Source of the DNA: Kiritimatiellia bacterium
GTDB taxonomy: Bacteria; Verrucomicrobiota; Kiritimatiellia; RFP12; UBA1067
Assembly (NCBI GenBank): GCA_017479035.1
Contig: JAFVCR010000028.1
Coordinates: 1 to 8,108 of the forward strand
Length of the DNA: 8,108 bases
Direction of reading: 5' to 3'
This document shows, one piece after another, positions 1-5,328 of the stretch (position 1 is its first letter; every line of letters starts with the position of its first letter). A program made the translations under genes and the position numbers. The notes beneath the pieces are model-generated. The model was not told where the DNA came from. It searched no databases and saw only the letters and a program-made list of their open reading frames with translations.

Positions 1-1401
1 GTGAGGAATGTGGTGACCACTGACACCGCTACTACAACCGGCAAGGTCGACCCCGATGTGCTTGCATACACCGTTGGTGACGATGTGGCATTGGATCGCG
101 CATTGGTGAGGTGGGATGCGCTAGGCACTGCCGCGCACGTGGAGATGCTTTCGGAAATGCCGCTCGTCCCGCCGGTAGTAACGCGAGACGAAGCGGAATT
201 GGTGAAGAAAGCACTTGGCGAAGTGCTGCAAGAGTTCGAGAAGGGGACGTTCTCCATTCTCGAGGCAGACCAAGATGTGCACATGGCGGTGGAACGCCGC
301 CTCACGGAAAAACTTGGAGATCTCGGCAAGAAGATCCACACAGGCCGCTCGCGCAACGATCAAGTGGCGGTGGATGTACGGCTGCACGTAAAGGCGGAAC
401 TTCTTGCATTGGAGGCGGAGGCGTTGGATCTTGCGGAGAGCCTGCTGCGTTTCGGCAAGCGGCACGCCATGATGCCGCTTGCAGGGCGAACACATCTGCA
501 GCCCGCAATGCCGTCTAGCGTGGGGGTGTGGGCATCAGGCCATGCGGAGTGCCTGCTGGATCAGTTTGCAAATCTCGAAGCGGCATACAAGATGAACGAC
601 GCATCGCCGTTGGGGTCGGCAGCGGGCTATGGCGTGCCGTTGCCGCTGGATCGCGGGAAGACGGCGAAACTACTGGGCTTCTCCCGCACGCTGCACAACG
701 TGTTCGCCGCGTCGATGGGGCGCGGTGCGGACGAGGCGGCGTTGCTCTGTGCATTGGCGCAGACGATGACGGTGCTATCGCGCCTTGCAGAAGACATGAT
801 ACTTTTCTCCATGCCGGAATTCGGCTATTTCAAGCTTCCTCGCACATATTGCACCGGTTCAAGCATCATGCCGCAGAAATACAATCCCGACGTGCTCGAG
901 CTGGTGCGTTCCAAAACGGCGCAGACGACAGGCCTCGCCACGGCGGCACTCACGCTGTTGCATGCAATGCCAGGCGGCTACAATCGCGATTTGCAAGACA
1001 CCAAACCGCTCTATATGCAGGGGCTTGCCACCGTCCGTACCACATTGCGCATATTGGCAAAACTCGTCGACGGGCTTGAAGCAGACGAGGCGAAACTCCG
1101 CGCAGGCTTCATCCCCGGCGTGTTCGCCACGGATGCCGCGCTACGCCAGGTGGCGGCAGGCGTTCCGTGGCGCGAGGCATATCACGACGTGCGCGACCAT
1201 CTCGAGCGGCTCGAGGCGGAAGATGCCGATGCAGCCGTGGCCGCAAAGACTCATGAAGGCGCAACGGCCGGACTTGACTGGAACATGTACGAGACGCGCA
1301 TCGCCGCTCTCCGCAATGATATTGAAGAACGCAACAGGCGTTTTGCCGATTGTTGTGCACGGCTGCTGCCGGAGATCGAAAACACTCAAACCGAAAAATG
1401 A
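1..1401 (+). CDS. argH: Argininosuccinate lyase
   Basis: Cleaves argininosuccinate to arginine and fumarate, the last step of arginine biosynthesis, in the cytoplasm; the family works as a homotetramer. Visible family motifs are HTGRSRNDQ (residues 113-121), GRTHLQPAMP with the catalytic-type His165, and the fumarase/lyase signature GSSIMPQKYNPD at 286-297, whose serines lie in the mobile active-site loop. The 466-residue length is normal. The N-terminus (FTVG-like 'YTVGDD', then LDRALVRWDALGTAAH) resembles the clade typical of Bacteroidetes rather than the LWGGRF form of E. coli. The reading frame is open from base 1, so the true start may lie upstream. GTG at 13 is attractive because a GAGGA (3-7) sits 5 bases before it and that start gives a normal-length N-terminus. 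No promoter is visible. An ExbB-type gene follows after 28 bp. Identity is very secure; only the start is uncertain. Confidence 0.96.
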   Translation: MRNVVTTDTATTTGKVDPDVLAYTVGDDVALDRALVRWDALGTAAHVEMLSEMPLVPPVVTRDEAELVKKALGEVLQEFEKGTFSILEADQDVHMAVERRLTEKLGDLGKKIHTGRSRNDQVAVDVRLHVKAELLALEAEALDLAESLLRFGKRHAMMPLAGRTHLQPAMPSSVGVWASGHAECLLDQFANLEAAYKMNDASPLGSAAGYGVPLPLDRGKTAKLLGFSRTLHNVFAASMGRGADEAALLCALAQTMTVLSRLAEDMILFSMPEFGYFKLPRTYCTGSSIMPQKYNPDVLELVRSKTAQTTGLATAALTLLHAMPGGYNRDLQDTKPLYMQGLATVRTTLRILAKLVDGLEADEAKLRAGFIPGVFATDAALRQVAAGVPWREAYHDVRDHLERLEAEDADAAVAAKTHEGATAGLDWNMYETRIAALRNDIEERNRRFADCCARLLPEIENTQTEK

Positions 1402-1429
1402 AACCCGAAAACGATTTGAAAGGTTGGTT

Positions 1430-2068
1430 ATGGACAAGATAAACGTTACCGGCATCCCGCTAGAGGAAATCTGGAACTACGGCGGACCGCTGATGTGGGT
1501 GCTAGCCGCATTGAGCGTGCTCACACTGGCGTGGCTTCTATACATTCTCATTTCGCAGAGGCGCGGCGCGATAGCACCTATCTCGCAGGTGAGTGACATC
1601 GCAAAAGCCATAGAGAGCGGTCAGGCGGATGAGGCATACAGGCTTGCAGGGAGGCGGCCGACTGCGTTTGGCAGGCTTGTGATGGCCGCGCTTGTTGCGC
1701 GTTCGCACTCAACCGATGCGGCAAAGATTTCCGCCGCGATCGAGGCGGAAGGTTCGCACATCGCATCACGGCTGAACGGTGCGGTGGATTATCTCGCGGA
1801 CATAGCGGCACTGGCACCGTTGGTGGGGCTTCTCGGGACGGTGCTTGGCATGTTCCAGACATTCCACGGCATATCAAGCGGTCTTCAAGTGAATGTGCGC
1901 TTCCAGGTGCTTTCTGCGGGCGTGTCGCAGGCTATCATCACAACGGTGTTCGGCCTGGTGGTGGCGATACCCGCGCTTGCGCTGTATGCATTGCTGCGCC
2001 GCAGGACGCAAAGACGCATCGACCAGCTCGAGTCGCTGGCGGTCGATCTCGAAAGGGTTTTGACATGA
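1430..2068 (+). CDS. exbB: ExbB/TolQ/MotA-family proton channel protein
   Basis: Inner-membrane subunit of an ExbB-ExbD (or TolQ-TolR) motor that uses the proton gradient to energise an outer-membrane or envelope-spanning partner. The 212-residue protein shows three hydrophobic segments: about 20-41 (PLMWVLAALSVLTLAWLLYI), a second with the family motif APLVGLLGTVLGMFQTF around 125-141, and a third, QAIITTVFGLVVAIPALALYALL, around 165-187. A charged cytoplasmic tail follows. The ATG at 1430 is chosen because GAAAGG (1418-1423) lies 6 bases upstream and translation from here begins just before TM1. The same frame is open far upstream into argH, but that stretch is low-complexity shadow sequence. 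The stop overlaps the next start (ATGA at 2065-2068), implying translational coupling. ExbB and TolQ cannot be separated from sequence alone, and no tonB, tolA, tolB or pal is in view. Confidence 0.92.
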   Translation: MDKINVTGIPLEEIWNYGGPLMWVLAALSVLTLAWLLYILISQRRGAIAPISQVSDIAKAIESGQADEAYRLAGRRPTAFGRLVMAALVARSHSTDAAKISAAIEAEGSHIASRLNGAVDYLADIAALAPLVGLLGTVLGMFQTFHGISSGLQVNVRFQVLSAGVSQAIITTVFGLVVAIPALALYALLRRRTQRRIDQLESLAVDLERVLT

Positions 2069-2487
2069 AATTCATGCGCACAGCACCGCGCCGCGCCGCA
2101 GGAGTGGAAATGACGAGTTTGATGGACTTCGTCTTTTTGCTGTTGTGCTTCTTCGTTACGGCGAGTTCTTTCTCGGAATGGGAGACGGAAACGGCAATTC
2201 CGTTGACGCTACCGGAGGCGACAAGCGCGGAGATGCCAAACCGTCTGCCCGGTGAAATCGTCTTGAATGTAGAACAGGCCGGGATGGTCAGCATCAACGG
2301 GCGGTTCATGGGTACGGATGAATTGCGCGATTGCCTCGGGCGGCTGGCGCAATTCTATCCCGGGCAGCGTGTGGTAATCCGTGCGGACAAGGAAACCACA
2401 TACGAGAACCTTGTGAAGGTTATCGATGTGTGCCGCACGGCGAACATTTGGAACTTCTCGCTTGCAACGAGGGAGACCGATAAATGA
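2065..2487 (+). CDS. exbD: ExbD/TolR-family biopolymer transport protein
   Basis: Partner of the preceding ExbB-type channel. The family has one N-terminal transmembrane helix that sits inside the ExbB pentamer and a periplasmic domain that engages the energised partner. In this 140-residue protein, a short basic N-terminus (MKFMRTAPRR) precedes the signature TSLMDFVFLLLCFFVTAS at 17-34. Asp21 matches the essential membrane aspartate of ExbD/TolR. The rest, about 45-140, is a soluble domain including VVIRADKETTYENLVKVIDVCR, typical of the ExbD C-terminal fold. The start overlaps the exbB stop, so the two are almost certainly co-translated. Helix content and length are normal for the family. 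Which outer component it drives (TonB-like or Tol-Pal-like) cannot be told from this window. Confidence 0.92.
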   Translation: MKFMRTAPRRAAGVEMTSLMDFVFLLLCFFVTASSFSEWETETAIPLTLPEATSAEMPNRLPGEIVLNVEQAGMVSINGRFMGTDELRDCLGRLAQFYPGQRVVIRADKETTYENLVKVIDVCRTANIWNFSLATRETDK

Positions 2488-2575
2488 AAATTAGCAGTGG
2501 CCGGTAGCCGCGCCGGAAACGTGCGCGCCAGCCTATGGCCGATGCGGAAACCGTACACTGCGCGAGAGGATTACA

Positions 2576-3763
2576 ATGGACAAGGACAAGGTTATATATT
2601 TCGACAACAATGCCACCACGCGCACCGCGCCGGAGGTGGCGGATGCGATGATGCCGTATTTTTCCGATCTTTACGGCAATCCATCGTCCATGCATTTTTT
2701 CGGCGGGCAGATAGGACGCGTATTGGAGAAGGCACGCGAACAAGTGGCGGCATTCCTCAACTGCCGCGCCGATGAAATACTTTTCACCTCCTGTGCAAGC
2801 GAAAGCGACAATACCGCGCTTTTCGGCTCGGCGGCATGGTACGGCAAGGACATGAAAGTGATCACATCGGCCGTGGAGCATCCGGCAATTTTGCAGCCTG
2901 CGCGCAGACTGAAAGCGATGGGGCATGCCGAGGTGGAGTTGAAGGTGGATTCGGTAGGCCAGCCAGATCTGGATCAGTTGCGCGAAGAGTTGAAAGGCAC
3001 TAGGAACGCACTTGTGTCTGTAATGTGGGCGAACAACGAGACCGGCACAATAATGCCTGTAGAAGAAATCGCCGCCATAGCGAAGGCGGCCGGCGCAATC
3101 GTCCATACAGACGCAGTGCAGGCGGCCGGCAAAATACCTTTGGATATGCAGAAGGTGCCAGTGGACATGCTTTCGATTTCCGGGCACAAGTTCCATGCTC
3201 CCAAAGGCGTGGGCGTGTTGTTCGTGCGGCGCGGAACAAAGGTCAAGCCATTCCTCGTGGGAGGACATCAGGAGAATGCGCGGCGCGCCGGCACCGAGAA
3301 CGTTCCGTATATTGTAGGCCTTGCAAAAGCATGCGAACTTGCACAGGCCAACATGGAGAATGAAAATACGATCCTTGCTCGTCTGCGCGACAAGTTGGAG
3401 GCAGGGCTTCTGGCATCATGCCCCGATACGATAGTCAATGGCGACCGTGCACACCGTCTGCCAAACACATTGAATGTTTCGTTTGAATACATCGAGGGCG
3501 AGGCGATCGTCTACCACCTCTCCGATCTCGGGATATGTGTATCGACGGGGTCTGCATGCGCATCGGGTTCGCTTGATCCTTCGCATGTCATCCGTGCGAT
3601 GGGGGTGCCGTTCGTGGCACTTCACGGGTCTACCCGTTTTTCGCTGTCGCGCTACAATACGGAAGAAGAGATCGACTATGCCCTTGCTGAAATTCCAAAG
3701 GTGATAAAACATCTCCGGGATCTCTCGCCGTTCGGCCCTGGCAAAAACGTAACGACATTCTGA
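2576..3763 (+). CDS. nifS: NifS-type cysteine desulfurase (class V aminotransferase fold)
   Basis: PLP enzyme that converts L-cysteine to L-alanine and carries the sulfur as a persulfide for Fe-S cluster or thio-cofactor synthesis. Length is 395 residues. Visible landmarks are the N-terminal YFDNNATT, His102 in AVEHPA, Asp179 and Gln182 in HTDAVQAAG, the PLP-binding Lys205 in SISGHKFHAPKG, and the persulfide Cys328 in STGSACASGS on the long, unbroken active-site loop of group I enzymes. The SACASGSLDPSHVIRAMG stretch, ALHGSTRFSLSRYNTEEEIDYAL and the tail ending LRDLSPFGPG look more like NifS of nitrogen fixers than housekeeping IscS. The ATG is supported by GAGAGGA (2564-2570) 5 bases upstream. 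No nifU, iscU or iscR scaffold or regulator lies beside it. Nitrogen fixation should not be inferred, because NifS-type enzymes serve general Fe-S assembly in several anaerobes. Confidence 0.93.
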   Translation: MDKDKVIYFDNNATTRTAPEVADAMMPYFSDLYGNPSSMHFFGGQIGRVLEKAREQVAAFLNCRADEILFTSCASESDNTALFGSAAWYGKDMKVITSAVEHPAILQPARRLKAMGHAEVELKVDSVGQPDLDQLREELKGTRNALVSVMWANNETGTIMPVEEIAAIAKAAGAIVHTDAVQAAGKIPLDMQKVPVDMLSISGHKFHAPKGVGVLFVRRGTKVKPFLVGGHQENARRAGTENVPYIVGLAKACELAQANMENENTILARLRDKLEAGLLASCPDTIVNGDRAHRLPNTLNVSFEYIEGEAIVYHLSDLGICVSTGSACASGSLDPSHVIRAMGVPFVALHGSTRFSLSRYNTEEEIDYALAEIPKVIKHLRDLSPFGPGKNVTTF

Positions 3764-3801
3764 CTTGTTCCGACGCCGTTCACAGCAGCGCAATAATGCA
3801 A

Positions 3802-3828
3802 CGGAGGAGGCAAACCATGCCTCCTCCG
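3802..3828. terminator. Hairpin in the convergent nifS/SUMF1-like intergenic region, possible bidirectional terminator
   Basis: A perfect 10-bp stem, CGGAGGAGGC (3802-3811) with GCCTCCTCCG (3819-3828), encloses a 7-base loop. It lies between the stops of two convergent genes (3763 on +, 3913 on -), where a shared terminator is expected. Neither side has a clean U-tract. The minus-strand exit is mildly T-rich (TTGCATTATTG) and the plus-strand exit is AT-rich (TACTACTATATAAAA). It may therefore be a weak terminator or an mRNA 3'-end stabiliser. Confidence 0.5.
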
Positions 3829-3912
3829 CGTGTACTACTATATAAAACCTCTAAACGTGATCTAACCTATAGGCATACCTCCTTTCCGTCGATTGGCGAA
3901 ACATTGGGGTCG

Positions 3913-4944
3913 TCAACGCTGTGGAAAATAAGCAACACGGAATCCTGTATCGGCATACGAACCGTTTTTCGCCCAGCCGCCGCGCCGGTTGAAATTGCCC
4001 GCGATGTAATCAAGATTCATTTGCGACGACGTGCCGCTGTTGACCGGTACCAATGCATCGGTTTGCAGATTTGCGAGATTGCCACTGTCGAACGTGTCGC
4101 GGGTATGTTCCCAAGGATTGAGATACTTGATTGCGCCGGACGGACCGCCGTAGATAATCGCTATCTGCAGCATAGACGATGTGGGCAAGTCGAAACCGAA
4201 CGAGGCCTTTTCCGGAACCATGCGGCTTCCGGACAAAGTGCACTTGTCGTTAAGGAGTTTCATGATGCCGTCGGATGCGGGAGAGATGGATGCGGATGTC
4301 CCGCGGATCGTATACCACGATATGCTGTTCCTCCGTTCGGTGTCGGTGCTGTGCGTGCCGTTTACCGCTAGTTCATACTGCGCAATCGTGCAGGAATCTA
4401 TGGCGATGTAATACGGCGCAGGTACTTTCACCGTATGCGGAGTGTTGTACGAATAGTCAGTCACGCCAATTTGATAATCGTCTGCGTCGATCTTTTTCAA
4501 GACGAACTTCTTTGTTTTATATTCGTCCGTGTTGTATTTCTCGTTGGAGGCCACCTGCGTGGACATCGGCTCGTACGTTACCTGCCACGTTTCAAGGTCT
4601 ATCACCATGTAGTCGTCCATGCCGCCTTTGTATACGTAGGGGATCATGGAGCAGTTTTCGTAGCGGACGTTGAACGGCGGCTGCCACTGCGCAACCCACG
4701 TAGAGCCTTGCGAGACTTTGAGATCGTTTGTTATTATACCTATCTCCTTGCCTGAAGAATCCAACGCTTGGAACACCACGTAGTATGTGTAGTCCTCCGC
4801 AATGCCGGTCGACGTATATGTAATATCTACGGTGTTCGTCCACGGATATTGTTGCTGGCCGCTTGTAATCTCCACTACTGGAGCCGCGCCCAAATGCAGC
4901 GCAAACGCCGCAACGCCTATTGTCATGGCTGCTGTCTTTTTCAT
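3913..4944 (-). CDS. Secreted protein with a divergent SUMF1/formylglycine-generating-enzyme-like C-terminal domain
   Basis: This 343-residue protein starts with a classic Sec signal peptide (MKKTAAMTIGVAAFALHLGAA, cleavage likely near residue 21), so it is exported. Residues about 22-125 look beta-rich (VVEITSGQQQYPWTNTVDITYTSTG onward) and are probably an Ig/FN3-like module. Residues about 145-343 follow the SUMF1 layout: HTVKVPAPYYIAIDSCTIAQYEL (normally 'fyig.yEVTn.qy'), SISWYTIRGTS at 207-217, FGFDLPTSSMLQIAIIYGG at 249-267 (normally 'fRLPTEAEWEYAaRgG'), and GNFNRRGGWAKNGSYADTGFRVAYF at 316-340 (normally 'GN.weW...RGGSW...GFR'). The GNVWEW core is lost, and no cysteine lies in the C-terminal part where true FGEs carry their catalytic pair, so a structural or binding role seems more likely than enzymatic activity. 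GGAG (4951-4954) sits 6 bases before the ATG. The domain call rests on motif order only. Confidence 0.72.
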   Translation of the reverse strand: MKKTAAMTIGVAAFALHLGAAPVVEITSGQQQYPWTNTVDITYTSTGIAEDYTYYVVFQALDSSGKEIGIITNDLKVSQGSTWVAQWQPPFNVRYENCSMIPYVYKGGMDDYMVIDLETWQVTYEPMSTQVASNEKYNTDEYKTKKFVLKKIDADDYQIGVTDYSYNTPHTVKVPAPYYIAIDSCTIAQYELAVNGTHSTDTERRNSISWYTIRGTSASISPASDGIMKLLNDKCTLSGSRMVPEKASFGFDLPTSSMLQIAIIYGGPSGAIKYLNPWEHTRDTFDSGNLANLQTDALVPVNSGTSSQMNLDYIAGNFNRRGGWAKNGSYADTGFRVAYFPQR

Positions 4945-4957
4945 TTTTTACTCCATC

Positions 4958-4981
4958 CGCCACTATATAGGAGGCGTGGCG
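4958..4981 (-). promoter_or_regulatory. Hairpin abutting the ribosome-binding site of the SUMF1-like gene
   Basis: CGCCAC (4958-4963) and GTGGCG (4976-4981) form a 6-bp stem with a 12-base loop, ending 3 bases before the Shine-Dalgarno GGAG (plus-strand CTCC, 4951-4954). In the minus-strand RNA the loop contains CCTCC, which could pair with that GGAG or with nearby purine-rich RNA. This suggests, but does not show, control of translation initiation. Confidence 0.3.
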
Positions 4982-5002
4982 TTTCCTCTGTTTCTTCCAT
5001 GT

Positions 5003-5124
5003 TCAACTAGAGGCATCGCCAAACGCCCAAACCAAAACACGAAGAGAGAATACGCCACGTCCAATTACACGTTGCGCGTCCTCGTATCGACTCTGGTTTT
5101 GAAAATTGGCGATTTTCTAGTTGA
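5003..5124. repeat. Imperfect inverted repeat, 19-20 bp arms, in the leader of the SUMF1-like gene
   Basis: The arm at 5003-5022 (TCAACTAGA...ATCGCCAA) recurs inverted at 5106-5124. Nine outer and eight inner bases are identical, with a small difference between them (GGC against AA). Further inward, AAACCA (5029-5034) faces TGGTTT (5094-5099) and ACGT (5057-5060) faces ACGT (5069-5072), so the whole 122 bp could fold as one long interrupted hairpin. No open reading frame with coding character lies inside. It could be a structured leader RNA, a small RNA or a miniature inverted-repeat element. There is no convincing target-site duplication, since only GT is shared on both sides. Confidence 0.5.
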
Positions 5125-5130
5125 GTCAAA

Positions 5131-5200
5131 TACGCGAACTGCGTACACATTCCAGTCGTGCACCCGCACGGTGGAACGCACTCCGCCGCTTGCGCAAGCG
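5131..5200. other. Cluster of three short perfect hairpins in the same leader
   Basis: Three small self-complementary units follow one another. TACGC/GCGTA with a 5-base loop spans 5131-5145, CGTGC/GCACG with a 4-base loop spans 5157-5170, and the 14-bp perfect palindrome CGCTTGCGCAAGCG spans 5187-5200. They lie in the predicted 5' untranslated region of the minus-strand SUMF1-like gene, directly after its promoter and before the large inverted repeat. Individually they are short. Their clustering in a non-coding stretch supports a structured RNA. Confidence 0.35.
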
Positions 5201-5223
5201 AAGTTATAGAAAGGAACAGCGAT

Positions 5224-5252
5224 ATAATAGCAAAAACTCGCTACGGTTGCAA
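5224..5252 (-). promoter_or_regulatory. Predicted sigma-70 promoter for the SUMF1-like gene
   Basis: On the minus strand, TTGCAA (5252-5247, 4 of 6 matches to the -35 consensus) is followed after exactly 17 bases by TATTAT (5229-5224, 5 of 6 matches to -10). A TGC just before the -10 gives an extended -10. Transcription would start near 5217, leaving a leader of about 270 nt before the ATG at 4944. It sits just downstream of the pnp terminator, as expected for an independent unit. Confidence 0.6.
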
Positions 5253-5264
5253 ACAAAATTTTGT
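5253..5264. promoter_or_regulatory. 12-bp palindrome abutting the -35 box, possible operator or UP element
   Basis: ACAAAATTTTGT is a perfect 12-bp palindrome immediately upstream of the predicted -35 box (5247-5252). Its A/T tract lies where an UP element would contact RNA polymerase alpha, and its symmetry would also suit a dimeric regulator. The sequence does not decide between these. Confidence 0.35.
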
Positions 5265-5270
5265 GATGCG

Positions 5271-5305
5271 CAAAAAAACGAAACGGCACGGATTGCTCCG
5301 TGCCG
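5271..5305 (-). terminator. Intrinsic (rho-independent) terminator of the rpsO-pnp operon
   Basis: Read on the minus strand, the 9-bp perfect GC-rich stem CGGCACGGA/TCCGTGCCG (5305-5297 with 5292-5284) has a 4-base loop. It is followed at once by TTTCGTTTTTTTG, a good U-tract. It begins 23 bases after the pnp stop codon. This is the clearest terminator in the window. Confidence 0.92.
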
Positions 5306-5328
5306 CCGTAACGACTCTGCCGCAAGGC

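Noticed and set aside
962..1429. N-terminal extension of the ExbB frame back into argH
   Set aside because: The added 156 residues lie out of frame within argH and have no family similarity. The ATG at 1430 has a good ribosome-binding site and begins just before TM1.
2484..2507. Tiny frame MKISSGR overlapping the exbD stop by ATGA
   Set aside because: It is only 7 codons long and has no similarity to anything; the overlap is probably chance. A frameshifted remnant of a longer gene could not be supported from the downstream translation.
2499..2540. Imperfect inverted repeat between exbD and nifS (GGCC ends, CGCGC/GCGCG core)
   Set aside because: Pairing is broken by several mismatches, no U-tract follows and no promoter elements were found, so neither a terminator nor an attenuator can be claimed.
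3876..3885. Strong Shine-Dalgarno-like AAAGGAGGT on the minus strand after the SUMF1-like stop
   Set aside because: The only nearby start codon is one base away and opens a four-codon frame, so no gene is supported.
3817..4371. Plus-strand frame starting at ATG 3817 with AGGAGG seven bases upstream
   Set aside because: The Shine-Dalgarno-like AGGAGG is one arm of the 3802-3828 hairpin. The frame runs antisense to the SUMF1-like gene and encodes arginine-rich shadow sequence.
5203..5228. Plus-strand TATAAT at 5223-5228 as a promoter
   Set aside because: There is no -35-like hexamer at suitable spacing and no plus-strand gene follows. The same bases form part of the better minus-strand -10.
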